DNA of 64,000 bases from Comamonadaceae bacterium 2PF (GCA_005502875.1 SCMV01000007.1:1-64000), one strand, 5' to 3'. Shown: positions 1 to 10,093, counted from the stretch's first letter. Made by a program: numbers and translations. The notes: a model not told the origin generated them from the sequence alone.

Positions 1-172
1 GAGCAACGTTCAGGGGGCGGGGGGTGCCTGCTCCGGCCCTGCGCGGGGCATCACCGAGCGTGTCCACCGTCACCCCTTGAACGCGAGCCTGGCTGTTGCC
101 GAGCCATGACACCGCACACGTCGGGCCTGCGGAGGCACCCCTCCCACCGAGCCATGCACCAGCCGACGCACG

Positions 173-202
173 AACCCAACCCAACCCAACCCAACTCAAC
201 CC
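173..202. repeat. pentanucleotide tandem repeat (AACCC)
   Basis: Six consecutive five-base units: four AACCC, one AACTC and one AACCC. The tract ends 20 bases before the stop codon of the small minus-strand gene at 223-573, so it lies in that gene's 3' flank rather than in its coding or promoter region. The rest of 1-222 holds no gene I can support. Confidence 0.8.
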
Positions 203-222
203 AGCAAGCAAAGGTGATCAGT

Positions 223-573
223 TCAGGCCAGGGCCTCTTGCTCGAGCACGAGGCGGTCGAGCGCGGCGCACACTTCGGCGAACTTGCCCGCGATCACGGT
301 GCGGCGCGCATCTTGTGGGTCGACCGAAATGCGCACGGCCTGGGCTGAATGGGCTGTGGCGCTGGGCGAGAAGGGCGCTTGCGCAGCCCGTGGGAAATCG
401 ATGACGCGCCCCAGGTTTCCGCGTGGCGGTGTGCCCCAGGGCGTGAGTGGGCGAGGGCGCACCGGCTGTTGGCTGGCTGGGCGCTGCGCCGAGCCAGGCT
501 CGGTGGCGCCAGCTGCGGCCAGGGCGCTGGTGTTGTGACGGACTGCGAGGGCGCGTGCGAGGTGGTGAATCAT
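223..573 (-). CDS. small conserved-looking hypothetical protein
   Basis: A 116-residue frame downstream of lexA on the same strand, with a 182-base gap. The first two thirds are low complexity, rich in Ala, Pro and Arg. The last ~40 residues are of balanced composition (ISVDPQDARR followed by KFAEVCAALDRL) and look like a folded helical tail, the part most likely to be conserved. No signal peptide or membrane segment is visible. I do not recognise a named family and infer no function. The alternative is a spurious GC-rich frame, but the C-terminal composition and its position after lexA favour a real gene. Confidence 0.55.
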   Translation of the reverse strand: MIHHLARALAVRHNTSALAAAGATEPGSAQRPASQQPVRPRPLTPWGTPPRGNLGRVIDFPRAAQAPFSPSATAHSAQAVRISVDPQDARRTVIAGKFAEVCAALDRLVLEQEALA

Positions 574-755
574 GGTGAACTCCGAAAGCTGTGAAGTTCG
601 GCAGGATTCGATTGCTCAAGCCTCCGCGGGAATCGCGCCAGTTGCCTGGCGCCAATGCCCGCCACCCGCGGTGGCCACCTTGCCCCTTGGTCTGATCTGT
701 TCGATCAACGGCCGGGGCGCCAAAAAAGTCGATTCAGTTGAGGTGCCTTGCCAGG

Positions 756-1472
756 TCAGTTCAGGGGCTGGTTGCGGATCAGCCCGACGGCCAAACCTTC
801 AAGCTCGAAGTCGTCTTGCTCGGGCGACACGAGGATGGGCTCGAACTCAGGGTTCTCTGGCAGCAGCTGGATGCCCTGAGGTGTGCGCTGAAAGCGCTTG
901 ACGGTGACCTCATCGCCGATGCGGGCGACGACGATCTGGCCATTGCGAGCCTCTCGGGCGCGGGCCACGGCCAGCAGATCGCCGTCAAGGATGCCGATGT
1001 CCTTCATGCTCATGCCCCGCACGCGCAGGAGGTAGTCAGGCTTGCGGGCGAACAGGCTGGGCTCGACCGCGTAGGTTTGTTCGACGTGCTCTTGCGCCAG
1101 GATGGGGCTGCCGGCTGCCACGCGCCCCACCAGGGGCAACACCAGCTGTTCCAGACCGGGCAGCGGCAAGTTGAACGGCAGGCCGGACTTGCCGGTGCTG
1201 CCGCGCTGTACTTCGTCCCGGCGGCTTTCGTTGACGGTGCGCAGCGTGCCCGCCTTGAGTCGGATGCCGCGCGAGGTGCCGCCAACGAGTTCGATCACGC
1301 CTTTGCGGGCGAGGGCTTGCAGGTGCTCTTCAGCAGCATTGGCCGAGCGAAACCCCAGCTCCGACGCGATCTCGGCCCGGGTGGGCGGCGCACCGGTGCG
1401 CGCGATGCTGCGCTGGATCAACTCGAAGATCTGCTGCTGGCGCGGGGTGAGTTTGGGTTTATCGTCGGCCAT
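756..1472 (-). CDS. lexA: LexA repressor, SOS regulator
   Basis: A 238-residue LexA. The N-terminal winged helix (residues ~1-70) opens [12 protein letters not shown] and recognises SOS boxes. The C-terminal S24 peptidase domain contains the self-cleavage site Ala120-Gly121 (RVAAGSP), nucleophile Ser155 (RGMSMKD) and general base Lys192 (VTVKRF). On DNA damage, RecA filaments trigger cleavage and derepress the regulon. It is longer than E. coli LexA (202 residues) because of a longer linker (~75-105), which I believe is usual in Burkholderiales. Two SOS boxes lie 43-76 bases upstream, so autoregulation is expected. Confidence 0.98.
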   Translation of the reverse strand: MADDKPKLTPRQQQIFELIQRSIARTGAPPTRAEIASELGFRSANAAEEHLQALARKGVIELVGGTSRGIRLKAGTLRTVNESRRDEVQRGSTGKSGLPFNLPLPGLEQLVLPLVGRVAAGSPILAQEHVEQTYAVEPSLFARKPDYLLRVRGMSMKDIGILDGDLLAVARAREARNGQIVVARIGDEVTVKRFQRTPQGIQLLPENPEFEPILVSPEQDDFELEGLAVGLIRNQPLN

Positions 1473-1514
1473 CTGGTTGGAGCTGCCGTGCAGGCAGCGC
1501 GATGAAGCGAATGA

Positions 1515-1530
1515 CTGTCATTTTATACAG
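1515..1530. promoter_or_regulatory. LexA (SOS) box 1
   Basis: CTGTCATTTTATACAG matches the CTGT-N8-ACAG proteobacterial LexA consensus exactly. It starts 43 bases upstream of the lexA start codon and also lies ~100 bases upstream of the divergent asparaginase gene. LexA binding here would autoregulate lexA. Confidence 0.93.
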
Positions 1531-1532
1531 GG

Positions 1533-1548
1533 CTGTTTGTTTGTCCAG
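1533..1548. promoter_or_regulatory. LexA (SOS) box 2, one mismatch
   Basis: CTGTTTGTTTGTCCAG is CTGT-N8-CCAG, one base off the consensus. It begins two bases after box 1, so the two sites are 18 bases apart centre to centre, nearly two helical turns. That spacing would allow two LexA dimers to bind side by side. Confidence 0.7.
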
Positions 1549-1632
1549 TGTTTTGTTGCGCCCTGGCCGCCTTGCGTCGCCAGGGCGCAACCCTGCTTCT
1601 GCGGCGTGGTCCGCGCATCGCAAGGGGGCGCC

Positions 1633-2562
1633 ATGCCCAAGGTGCTGATCCTGGGCACCGGCGGCACCATCGCCGGCATCGCGTCCGATCCTGGCCGCAG
1701 CTGGGCTTACCGCGCGGCGCAACTGGGCGTCGATCAACTCGTGAGCGCGGTGCCCGAGCTGGCGGGCTTTGACCTGGCCACGCAGCAGGTCGCCCAGATC
1801 GACAGCAAGGACATGGGCTGGGCCACGTGGCAGGCCCTGGGGCGGTCGCTCGAAAGCGCGATGGGTGATGACGCCGTCTCGGCCATCGTCATCACCCATG
1901 GCACCGACACCCTGGAAGAAACCGCCTGCCTGTTGCACGCCCTGCACGATGGCCTCAAGCCCATCGTGCTGACCGCCGCCATGCGCCCGGCCACCGCGCC
2001 GGATGCCGATGGGCCTGGGAACCTCGCACAGGCCGTGCGGGTGGCGCAGGCCGCGGCGCAACGTGGTGAGGGTGGGGTGGTCGCGGTGCTGGCAGGTCGC
2101 GTCTGGTCGGCGCGCGATGTGCGCAAGGCCCACAGCCATGCCATTGATGCATTCGACGGCGGTGGGGCCGAGCCTCTGGACGAGCACGCGCCGTGGCCAA
2201 TGCCGCAAGCGCAAGGCTGGCGCGTGTTGCGGCAATCGCGTCCACCCAGGGTGGAGGTCGTCACCAGCCATGCCGATGCCGATGGCTGGTTGGTCGATGC
2301 CGCGCTGGTTCATGCCCGGGCGTCGGGCGACAAGCTCGATGGCCTGATCGTGGCCTGCACTGGCCATGGCACGGTGCATCAAAAGCTGGAAGCGGCCCTG
2401 CAGCGCGCCCGCGATGTCGGGGTGGTCGTGTGGCGCACCAGCCGGGTGGCCCGGGGTGGTGTGCAGCCGCGCGAGGGTGACGCCTGGCCCGCTGCAGGCA
2501 ACTGGACGCCAGCCCAGGCTCGGGTGAGCCTGCTGCTCGAGCTGCTCAGCGCCCGCCCGTGA
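1633..2562 (+). CDS. type I-like L-asparaginase family protein
   Basis: A 309-residue asparaginase/glutaminase-fold protein that hydrolyses L-asparagine to aspartate and ammonia. The first catalytic Thr is in LGTGGTIAG near the N-terminus and the second in ITHGTDTLEETA around residue 95. MRPATAPDADGPGNL follows, and a late CTGHGTVHQK contacts the active site in this family. No signal peptide is present, so a cytoplasmic enzyme is expected. The start at 1633 was chosen because homology begins immediately (MPKVLILGTGG) and the frame upstream is lexA antisense. It is divergent from lexA, and its 3' end overlaps the convergent SDR gene by 17 bases. Confidence 0.92.
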   Translation: MPKVLILGTGGTIAGIASDPGRSWAYRAAQLGVDQLVSAVPELAGFDLATQQVAQIDSKDMGWATWQALGRSLESAMGDDAVSAIVITHGTDTLEETACLLHALHDGLKPIVLTAAMRPATAPDADGPGNLAQAVRVAQAAAQRGEGGVVAVLAGRVWSARDVRKAHSHAIDAFDGGGAEPLDEHAPWPMPQAQGWRVLRQSRPPRVEVVTSHADADGWLVDAALVHARASGDKLDGLIVACTGHGTVHQKLEAALQRARDVGVVVWRTSRVARGGVQPREGDAWPAAGNWTPAQARVSLLLELLSARP

Positions 2563-3295
2563 CGTCGAGGATGGCGCCTGCCGTGTAGCTGGCGGCGTCG
2601 GAGAGCAACCAGGCAATGGCTTCGCCGACTTCTGCGGGTTGGGCTGCTCGGCCCATTGGCAATTGCGGCGCCATGCGGCTGGCGCGATCGGGCTCGCCGC
2701 CCGTGGCATGGATGCCGGTGTCGGTGATGCCCGGGCGAACCGCCACCACGCGCACCCCCTCGCTGGCCACTTCTTTCGACAGCCCGCCCGTGAACACATC
2801 GATGGCGCCCTTGCTGGCGGCGTAGTCCACGTACAGGGCGGGTGAGCCGGTGCGCACCGCGCTGCTGGAGACGTTGACGATGACGCCGCCTTGTCCGCCA
2901 TGCCGACGTGACATGCGCTTGATGGCCTCGCGGGCGCACAACATCGGGCCCAACACGTTGACGGCCAGCATGCGCTGCAGGCGCTCAGCGCTCATCTCGT
3001 CGAGCCGCGCGGTGTGGTCGACGATGCCGGCGTTGTTCACAAGGCCTGTCAAGCGTGGCAGAGCGGCATCCACTTGCGCGAACAGGGCCAGCACCTCGAC
3101 CTCATTGGCCAGGTCGGCCTGGGCGATGATGGCCTGCGGCGCCCCCAGGCGCAGGCAGTCTTGGGCGACGGCCTGCGCCAGGTCGGCGCGGTGAGCGAAG
3201 TGAATGACCAGGGTGTGGCCGCGCTGTGCGAGCAGCCGGGCGGTGGCGGCGCCGATGCCTTGGCTGGCGCCGGTGACGAGGGTGACAGGTGGCAT
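2546..3295 (-). CDS. SDR family NAD(P)-dependent oxidoreductase
   Basis: A 249-residue classical short-chain dehydrogenase/reductase. The cofactor motif TGASQGIG lies at the N-terminus, NNAG around residue 88, the catalytic Ser in VNVSSSAV, and the YxxxK pair in YAASKGA around residue 157. The C-terminal half has VRPGITDTGIH and ends AGAILDVTGGR, as in FabG-like members. The His-Phe-Ala stretch after the second strand does not settle NAD versus NADP preference. Substrate is unknown. It converges with the asparaginase (17-base overlap) and is divergent from macA across 68 bases. Confidence 0.9.
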   Translation of the reverse strand: MPPVTLVTGASQGIGAATARLLAQRGHTLVIHFAHRADLAQAVAQDCLRLGAPQAIIAQADLANEVEVLALFAQVDAALPRLTGLVNNAGIVDHTARLDEMSAERLQRMLAVNVLGPMLCAREAIKRMSRRHGGQGGVIVNVSSSAVRTGSPALYVDYAASKGAIDVFTGGLSKEVASEGVRVVAVRPGITDTGIHATGGEPDRASRMAPQLPMGRAAQPAEVGEAIAWLLSDAASYTAGAILDVTGGR

Positions 3296-3363
3296 GCCCT
3301 CACTTTACTTCGCTTAACCTGCGAGACTGAGAGCCACAACACAGCCCTGCGAAACTTGAAGGC

Positions 3364-4593
3364 ATGACAACCGCAAACAAGAAGTCCTGGTGGGCAGGCT
3401 GGCGCCTGTTCGCCATCCTGGGGGTGCTCGCGCTGGCGGGCTGGGGCGTGTACGCCAAGTTCATCAAAAAGGCCCCGCCGCCCGAGGTCATCACGGCCGA
3501 AGTGGAGCGCACCAACCTGGAAGACACGGTGCTGGCCTCCGGCACGATCAAATCCGAGCGCGATGTCAACGTCGGCGCCCAGGTCTCGGGTCAGATCAAG
3601 CGGCTGCACGTGGCCTTGGGTGACCAGGTCAAGCAGGGCCAGTTGTTGGCGGAAATCGACTCCACCACCCAGAACAACACCCTGCGCAATGCCGAGGCCC
3701 AGGTGGCCTTGCTGCAAGCCCAGTTGCAGGCCAAGGAAGCGTTGTTCCGGCAGGCCGAGATCACGTTCAAACGTCAACAGGGCTTGTTCAAGCTCGATGC
3801 GGCCTCGAAGGCCGAGCTCGATGGCGCCGAGGCCACGCTGGCCACCACGCGCGCCGACATCAACGCTTTGCAGGCGCAAATCAGGCAGGCCAACATCTCG
3901 GTGGACACGGCCCGCGTGAACCTGGGCTACACGCGCATCCTGGCGCCGATCGATGGCGTGGTCACGGGCGTGATCGCCGAAGAAGGGCGAACGGTGAACG
4001 CTGTGCAGTCGGCGCCGACCATCATCAAGCTCTCGCGCCTGGATCGCGTGCTGATCAAGGCGCAGATCTCTGAAGCCGATGTGGTGCGGGTCCAGGCGGG
4101 CTTGCCGGTGTACTTCACCATCCTGGGTGAGCCGCAGAAACGCTACGAAGCCAAGCTGCGCGCCATCGAGCCCTCGCCCGAGTCGGAGCAGGTCGACACC
4201 AGCACCAAGACGAGCACGACCACGTCGTCATCCACCACGGCTGCGGTCTATTACAACGGCCTGTTTGAGGTGCCCAACCCCGACGGCAAGCTGCGCGTGG
4301 CCATGACGGCGCAGGTCTTCATCGTGCTGGCCAAGGCCGATGACGTGCTGGCCATCCCTGCCTCGGCGCTGGGCAAACGCAACCGCAAGGACGACACGTA
4401 CGTGGTGCGGGTGCTCGAAGGCGAGCCCGGCGATGCCCAACGCGTCGTCGACCGCCAGGTCAAGGTGGGCCTGAACAACCGCGTGCAGGCTCAGGTGCTG
4501 TCGGGCCTGAAAGAAGGCGAGCGCGTGGTCGTTGGCGAGGCCTCGGCTGGCGGTGGTTCGGGTGGCTCGCGTCGTCCGCCGGGCATGTTCTGA
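3364..4593 (+). CDS. macA: MacA-like periplasmic adaptor of a tripartite efflux pump
   Basis: A 409-residue membrane fusion protein. One N-terminal membrane segment (residues ~14-33) anchors it in the inner membrane. Then come a lipoyl half ([14 protein letters not shown]), a long coiled-coil hairpin (~95-190), the second lipoyl half ([12 protein letters not shown]) and beta-barrel and membrane-proximal domains. A Ser/Thr-rich insert (~280-295) and a Gly-rich tail are unusual but look tolerated. It links MacB to an outer membrane factor. Its stop overlaps the macB start (TGATG), giving translational coupling, and the outer membrane factor follows macB. Confidence 0.93.
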   Translation: MTTANKKSWWAGWRLFAILGVLALAGWGVYAKFIKKAPPPEVITAEVERTNLEDTVLASGTIKSERDVNVGAQVSGQIKRLHVALGDQVKQGQLLAEIDSTTQNNTLRNAEAQVALLQAQLQAKEALFRQAEITFKRQQGLFKLDAASKAELDGAEATLATTRADINALQAQIRQANISVDTARVNLGYTRILAPIDGVVTGVIAEEGRTVNAVQSAPTIIKLSRLDRVLIKAQISEADVVRVQAGLPVYFTILGEPQKRYEAKLRAIEPSPESEQVDTSTKTSTTTSSSTTAAVYYNGLFEVPNPDGKLRVAMTAQVFIVLAKADDVLAIPASALGKRNRKDDTYVVRVLEGEPGDAQRVVDRQVKVGLNNRVQAQVLSGLKEGERVVVGEASAGGGSGGSRRPPGMF

Positions 4594-6611
4594 TGAAAAG
4601 CGAGATCGATCAGATCCAGCCCGGTCAGGGCGGGCAAGGCGCCCCCACGCAGCCTGGGCCGGATGCGCCCTTGCTCGAGGTGCGCGACCTCTGGCGTGAG
4701 TTCCCCTCGGGCGATGGCACCGTGGCCGTGCTCAAGGGCATCGACCTGGGCATCCACGCCGGTGAGATGGTGGCCATCATGGGCGCGTCCGGCTCGGGCA
4801 AGTCCACGCTGATGAACATCCTCGGCTGCCTGGATCGGCCTTCGCGCGGCAGCTATCGTGTCGCTGGACAGTTCACCGCCGACATGGCGCCCGATGACCT
4901 CGCCCGATTGAGGCGCGAGCACTTTGGCTTCATCTTCCAGCGCTATCACCTCATGGGTGACCTGAGCGCGCTGGGCAACGCCGAGATCCCGGCCATCTAT
5001 GCGGGACACAGCCCCGCGCGGCGCCACGAGCGTGCGTTGGCGCTGCTCAAACGCCTGGGCCTGCAGGACCGCTCAGAGCACCGGCCGGGGCAGCTCTCGG
5101 GTGGCCAGCAGCAGCGCGTGTCGATCGCGCGGGCGCTGATGAACGGTGGCGACGTCATCCTGGCCGACGAGCCCACTGGCGCGCTCGACAGCGTCAGCGG
5201 CGAAGAGGTCATGCGCATCCTCAAGGAGCTGCACGCCGATGGCCACACGGTCATCATCGTGACCCACGACGCCAAGGTGGCGGCGCACGCGCAACGCATC
5301 ATCGAGGTGGCCGACGGCCGCATCATCGCCGACCGGCTTGCCGATGGCGCCGAGCCGATCAAGCGGGCGGCAGCGCGCCCCGCCATGCAGCCCGATGCGT
5401 CATGGTCGGCGGTGTGGGGGCGTTTCAACGAGGCCTTCACCATGGCCTTGCGGGCCATGGCCGGCCACCGCCTGCGCACCTTGCTGACCATGCTCGGCAT
5501 CATCATCGGCATCGCTTCGGTGGTGTCGATGGTGGCGCTGGGTGAGGGCTCGCGCCAGCGCGTGCTCAAGGACATCGCGGCGATGGGCACCAACACCATC
5601 GACATCTACCCTGGCAAGAACTTCGGGGACCGGCAGGCTGGGCGCATCCGCACGCTGGTGCCCGGTGATGCCAACGCGTTGGCGCAATTGAACTACGTCG
5701 ACAGCGTCACGCCCGGTGTGAGCACCAGCGTGACCTTGCGCCGGGGCAACGTCGAGGCCACGGCCAACGTCACGGGTGTGGGCGACCAGTTCTTCCGCGT
5801 CAAGGGCTATGACATCGCCCAGGGTCAGGCCTTCGATGACGAAAGCGTGCGTCGCCAGACGCAGGAGGCCGTCATCGACCCGAACACCCAGGCCGCGCTG
5901 TTCCCGAACGGCGAGAACCCCGTGGGGCAGGTCATCTTCCTGGGCAGCGTGCCGGTGCGGGTCATCGGCGTGACGGCACCGTCCGAGAGTGGCTTCAACA
6001 TGTCGGACAACCTCAATGTGTGGGTGCCCTACACGACCGCGATGCGGCGCCTGATGGGCCAGAACCACCTGCGCAGCATCACCGTGCGCATCAGCGACAG
6101 CGCCAACCCTTCGGCGGCAGAGCAGGGCATCACCAAGCTGATGACACAGCGCCATGGCTCGAAGGACTTCTTCGTGCGCAACAGCGACAGCATCCGCCAG
6201 ACCATCGAGAGCACGACGCAGACGCTGACGCTGCTGATCTCGTCGATCGCGGTGATCTCGCTGATCGTGGGCGGCATCGGGGTGATGAACATCATGCTGG
6301 TGTCGGTCACCGAGCGCACACAGGAGATCGGCGTGCGCATGGCCGTGGGCGCGCGCCAGTCCGACATCCTGCGCCAGTTCCTCATCGAGGCGGTGCTGGT
6401 GTGCCTGCTGGGCGGGGGGCTGGGCATCGCGCTGGCTTTGAGCCTGGGCGTGATCTTCGATCAGTTCGACAGCGGCTTCAGCATGATCTATTCGACCGCC
6501 TCCATCGTGACGGCCTTTGGTGTGTCCTCGCTGATCGGCGTGGTGTTCGGCTTCCTGCCGGCGCGCCGTGCGGCCCAGCTCGACCCGGTGGATGCGCTGA
6601 GCCGGCAGTGA
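4593..6611 (+). CDS. macB: MacB-like ABC exporter, fused ATPase and permease
   Basis: A 672-residue inner-membrane ABC exporter. The N-terminal ATPase has Walker [10 protein letters not shown] (64-72), signature LSGGQQQR (168-175) and Walker [11 protein letters not shown] (to ~200). After a linker come the first membrane helix (~292-315), a large periplasmic MacB core domain (~320-545) and the FtsX-like C-terminal helices. MacB uses ATP as a mechanotransmitter to push substrates from the periplasm through the outer membrane channel, for example macrolides, enterotoxin or lipopeptides. It starts inside the macA stop codon. The likely partner gene begins 33 bases downstream. Confidence 0.95.
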   Translation: MKSEIDQIQPGQGGQGAPTQPGPDAPLLEVRDLWREFPSGDGTVAVLKGIDLGIHAGEMVAIMGASGSGKSTLMNILGCLDRPSRGSYRVAGQFTADMAPDDLARLRREHFGFIFQRYHLMGDLSALGNAEIPAIYAGHSPARRHERALALLKRLGLQDRSEHRPGQLSGGQQQRVSIARALMNGGDVILADEPTGALDSVSGEEVMRILKELHADGHTVIIVTHDAKVAAHAQRIIEVADGRIIADRLADGAEPIKRAAARPAMQPDASWSAVWGRFNEAFTMALRAMAGHRLRTLLTMLGIIIGIASVVSMVALGEGSRQRVLKDIAAMGTNTIDIYPGKNFGDRQAGRIRTLVPGDANALAQLNYVDSVTPGVSTSVTLRRGNVEATANVTGVGDQFFRVKGYDIAQGQAFDDESVRRQTQEAVIDPNTQAALFPNGENPVGQVIFLGSVPVRVIGVTAPSESGFNMSDNLNVWVPYTTAMRRLMGQNHLRSITVRISDSANPSAAEQGITKLMTQRHGSKDFFVRNSDSIRQTIESTTQTLTLLISSIAVISLIVGGIGVMNIMLVSVTERTQEIGVRMAVGARQSDILRQFLIEAVLVCLLGGGLGIALALSLGVIFDQFDSGFSMIYSTASIVTAFGVSSLIGVVFGFLPARRAAQLDPVDALSRQ

Positions 6612-6644
6612 GGCCGAGCGCGGCGAGCAGCGAAGTACCAGCCC

Positions 6645-8252
6645 ATGAACCATTTCACCTCTTTCGACCCTGTTGTGACCGATCAGCCTGGTGTCCTTCC
6701 TCGACCGATGAGCGCCAGCATGGGCCTGCGAGCCCCCGCTGTGAGCCAACGCAAACCGGTGTCCTGGGCCGTTGCCAGGTGGGTGTCGATGCTGGCGAGC
6801 GCCAGCGCCCTGCTGACCGGGTGTGTCACGACCCCCTACGAGCGACCCGCGCTGAGCGTGCCGGCGGCGCACGCTTCGGCGGGGGCCGAGGCCGAAGGCC
6901 GTGGGGCTGGGGATGCCAAGGCTTTTGCCCAGGATTCGCCAGCAGCCCAGACCGCCCAAGGGCTGTCACCCTGGTGGCTGGCTTTTGATGACCCGACCCT
7001 GCACCAGCTCATCCGCGAAGCCCTGGCGCGCAACAACGACCTGGCGCAGGCCGCTCTGAAGGTGCGTCGGGCCCAGCTCGTGGCTGGCCAGGCCGCCAGC
7101 GATCAGTTGCCCACGGTGACGTTGCAAGGCAACTCCACCGCGTCCCGACCGCTTGATGGCGGCGACACGACGCGCCTGAACAGCGCCTCGCTCGGCTTGA
7201 GCTGGGAGGCAGACTTGTGGGGGCGCGTGGCGTCCCTGCGCAGCGCTGCCGACTGGGAGGCCCAGGCCACCGAAGAAGACCGCCTGGCCGCGGCCCTGGC
7301 CCTGGTGGGCACGACGGCGCGCCTGCATTGGCAAGTGGGTTACCTGAACCAGCGCGTCCAGGCCAGCCAGCAGAGCATCGATCACGCACGGCGCACGCTG
7401 GAGCTGGTGCAGGCCCAGAAAGGGCAGGGCGCCGTCTCCGGCCTGGAGGTGGCGCAGGCCACGCAGTCGCTGGCCGCGCAAGAGGCCTCGCACACCCAGT
7501 TCCTGCTGCAGCGCACGCAGGCGCGCAATGCCTTGGCCATCCTCTTTGACGGCCCGCCCGGCGGGGCGCTGGACGAGGCCAACCGCCTGCCCGATGGGGC
7601 GTTGCCTGCCGTGCCCGCAGGCGCCCCGGCCGAGCTCCTGAGCCGTCGCCCCGACCTGCGCGCCGCCGAGCTGCGCCTGCGCAAGACCCTGGCCCAGGTG
7701 GACGCCACGCGCGCCGCCGCCTACCCCAGGCTCACCCTGACCGGCAGCGTGGGCGGCAGCTCGAGCGAGCTCAGCCGCGTGCTGGCCGACCCGGTGGGCA
7801 CCTTGGGCGCGGGCCTGCTGCTGCCTTTCGTGCAGTGGCGCGACGTGCAGCGCAACGTCGACATCTCGAAAACCGACCACGAGCTGGCCATCCGGGGCTT
7901 TCGCCAGAGCTGGTACACGGCGCTCTCCGAGGTGGACAACGCCCTGGCTTCGCGCCTGCGCTACGAGCAGCAAGGCGAGCGGCTGCAGACCGCCGTGGCC
8001 GCCGCCCGTGACAGCGAGCGCCTCTCTGAAGCCCGCTACCGCGCTGGCGCCGTCCCCCTGAAGACCTGGCTGGACGCCCAGGAAACCCGCCGCCAGGCCG
8101 AAAACAACCTGGCGCTCAACCGATTCAACCGGCTCGATGCCCTGATCACCCTGTACCAGGCGGCTGGCGGTGGCCTGGGTGACGTGGCAGGTGTGGCGCC
8201 GACCGCCACTTCGGTCTCGCAGGCATCGTCCGAACGGATCACCCCGAGGTAA
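6645..8252 (+). CDS. NodT/OprM-type outer membrane efflux lipoprotein
   Basis: A 535-residue TolC-superfamily channel with two OEP repeats, probably the exit duct for MacAB. The lipobox LLTGC places the lipidated Cys at residue 60. That is far from the first ATG, so a later start is quite possible (ATG at 6720, GTG at 6741 or ATG at 6789), giving a normal 12-35 residue lipoprotein signal. The family signature LSRRPDLRAAELRLR sits near the middle and the second repeat near the end. It is co-directional with macAB, with a 33-base gap. Confidence 0.92.
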   Translation: MNHFTSFDPVVTDQPGVLPRPMSASMGLRAPAVSQRKPVSWAVARWVSMLASASALLTGCVTTPYERPALSVPAAHASAGAEAEGRGAGDAKAFAQDSPAAQTAQGLSPWWLAFDDPTLHQLIREALARNNDLAQAALKVRRAQLVAGQAASDQLPTVTLQGNSTASRPLDGGDTTRLNSASLGLSWEADLWGRVASLRSAADWEAQATEEDRLAAALALVGTTARLHWQVGYLNQRVQASQQSIDHARRTLELVQAQKGQGAVSGLEVAQATQSLAAQEASHTQFLLQRTQARNALAILFDGPPGGALDEANRLPDGALPAVPAGAPAELLSRRPDLRAAELRLRKTLAQVDATRAAAYPRLTLTGSVGGSSSELSRVLADPVGTLGAGLLLPFVQWRDVQRNVDISKTDHELAIRGFRQSWYTALSEVDNALASRLRYEQQGERLQTAVAAARDSERLSEARYRAGAVPLKTWLDAQETRRQAENNLALNRFNRLDALITLYQAAGGGLGDVAGVAPTATSVSQASSERITPR

Positions 8253-8295
8253 CCCCGCTTGTGCATGCTGCACTGCAACACGGTATCCTTCGCGC

Positions 8296-8982
8296 ATGAT
8301 CACCGTTCATCACCTGGAAACCTCTCGGTCACAGCGGATCCTGTGGCTGCTGGAAGAGCTCGGCCAACCTTACGAGCTCAAGGTCTACAAACGCCATCCT
8401 GTCACCAAGCTGGCGCCGCCCGAGCTCAAGCAGGTGCACCCGCTGGGCAAGTCCCCCGTCATCACGGACAGGGGCGAGGTCATCGCCGAGTCGGGCGCCA
8501 TCCTGGAGTACCTGGTCGAGCAGTACGGCCGCCAGGCCCCCGGTGACGCGGCGCGCCTGGTGCCCGCCGTCGGCACGCCGGAGCACCGCCAGGTGCGCTT
8601 CTGGATGCACTTTGCCGAAGGCTCGCTGATGAACTGGCTGGTCATGAAGCTGGTCTTCATGACGATCCCGACGCAGCCCATGCCGTTCTTCGTCAAGCCG
8701 ATCGCGCGGGAGCTGTGCAAGCGGGTGCAAAAGCAGCTCATCGACCCGAACGTGAACACCTCTTTGGCCTTCATCGAGGACCACCTGGGGCGCCACACCT
8801 GGTTCGCAGGCGATCAAATCAGCCTGGCCGACTTCCAGATGAGTTTCGCGGTCTCAGCCCTGCTGTCGCGCTCGGATGCGGCCGCGACGCACCCCAACCT
8901 GCTGGCCTACGCCAAGCGCATGGAAAGCCGCCCGGCCTACCAGCGTGCGCTGGCCAAGGGCGGGCCGGTGGTGATGGGGTGA
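8296..8982 (+). CDS. glutathione S-transferase family protein
   Basis: A 228-residue GST: N-terminal thioredoxin-like domain (ITVHHLETSRSQRILWLLEE, with LGKSPVITD and ESGAILEYL for the gamma-glutamyl contacts) and an all-helical C-terminal domain. The N-terminal SRSQR region could supply a catalytic Ser. The start was set at 8296 because homology begins at MITVHH; the frame extends further upstream only into the preceding gene. It lies 43 bases after the outer membrane factor gene. Substrate is not predictable, and a link to the efflux genes would be guesswork. Confidence 0.9.
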   Translation: MITVHHLETSRSQRILWLLEELGQPYELKVYKRHPVTKLAPPELKQVHPLGKSPVITDRGEVIAESGAILEYLVEQYGRQAPGDAARLVPAVGTPEHRQVRFWMHFAEGSLMNWLVMKLVFMTIPTQPMPFFVKPIARELCKRVQKQLIDPNVNTSLAFIEDHLGRHTWFAGDQISLADFQMSFAVSALLSRSDAAATHPNLLAYAKRMESRPAYQRALAKGGPVVMG

Positions 8983-9028
8983 GCCTGTCAGCTTGCCGGG
9001 TCCGTGGCGGATCAGGCGAGCGTGTTGC

Positions 9029-10093
9029 TCAACCCCGCGCTGGGCTGGTCTGGCGGCTGCTCGCCAGTTTCAGCACCTCCAGGTACGTGGGCGCCTCCGG
9101 CACGCCGGCCTGCTCGCGCAACCATTTGTGCATCAGCGGCAGCCGGTGATAAGGCACCGATGCCATCACGTGGTGTTCCATGTGGTGGTTCACGTGCACA
9201 GGCGCGACCGTCATGCGGGCCAGCCAGCCGGCCCTCGTGGTGCGGGTGTTGAGGAACATGTCGGGTGAGCGCGGCAGGCACCCGTGCTCGGCGATCGAGC
9301 GGATGCGCACGAACAAGGGCAGCACGTTGAGGTACGCCACCACCCAGGCCCAGTACAGCCAGGCGTGTCCGGTGGCGGCCAGCGCGGCCCACAGCACCAG
9401 GTTGGTCAGCACCACGGGGGCCATGTTCCTCGTGGTGGTGGCGATGCGCCCGGGCCAGGTGCGCCCGGCCTGGGGCAGGCGCTCGATGTGGTTGGCCACC
9501 GTCCACTTGAAGACGCCGGCATCCATCATGAACAGGCCGTAGAGCAGTTTCAGGCCCGTCAGCCCTGAGAGGTCGCGCAACACCTTGCGAGCCAGCGAGG
9601 CGCGCGTCACGGGGTAGTCGGCATGCAGCGAGATGTCCGGGTCGTCGAGCGTGCCGGTGCGGGTGTGGTGACCGAAGTGATGCACCTTGTACTTCGGCAG
9701 GTTCTGCCAGATGGGGCGGGCGCACAGCCAGTCGGTGAGCACGTCGTTGGCCCAGCGGTTTTTGAACAGCGTGCCGTGAGAGCCCTCGTGCTGCAGGATG
9801 GCCAGGCACAGCTGGCGCCCGGCGATGACGATGCAGGCCAGGAGGAAGGTGAACACGCTGGGCCACCAGGCCAGCACCGCGAAAGCCGCAGCGATCACGC
9901 CCCAGGTCGACGCGATGGCCCAGGCACCGCGCCAGTCCGAGCGCTCGGTCAGCGTGGCCAGTTGCTCACGGGTGAACAGGTCTTTGAGCTTTCTGCGCGT
10001 GGCTGCGGGCAGCTCGGTGGGCGTGGCGCTCTCGACCTGTGCGCCGGGGGCGAGGTCGGGTTGCGGGGCGTTCGATGGGGTGGGGGCGCGCAT
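9029..10093 (-). CDS. membrane fatty acid desaturase / hydroxylase family protein
   Basis: A 354-residue di-iron membrane enzyme. The three histidine clusters are HEGSH (~residue 103), HHFGHH (~140) and HHMEHH (~303), separated by hydrophobic segments at ~57-95 and ~225-265. They ligate the di-iron centre of acyl-lipid or acyl-CoA desaturases and related hydroxylases. Substrate and double-bond position cannot be told from sequence. A paaX-like regulator gene lies 39 bases upstream on the same strand, so the two are probably co-transcribed. Confidence 0.88.
   Translation of the reverse strand: MRAPTPSNAPQPDLAPGAQVESATPTELPAATRRKLKDLFTREQLATLTERSDWRGAWAIASTWGVIAAAFAVLAWWPSVFTFLLACIVIAGRQLCLAILQHEGSHGTLFKNRWANDVLTDWLCARPIWQNLPKYKVHHFGHHTRTGTLDDPDISLHADYPVTRASLARKVLRDLSGLTGLKLLYGLFMMDAGVFKWTVANHIERLPQAGRTWPGRIATTTRNMAPVVLTNLVLWAALAATGHAWLYWAWVVAYLNVLPLFVRIRSIAEHGCLPRSPDMFLNTRTTRAGWLARMTVAPVHVNHHMEHHVMASVPYHRLPLMHKWLREQAGVPEAPTYLEVLKLASSRQTSPARG

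Noticed and set aside
5400-6959. Minus-strand open frame of ~520 codons opposite macB
   Set aside because: Arg/His/Ala-rich shadow frame; macB is intact on the plus strand.
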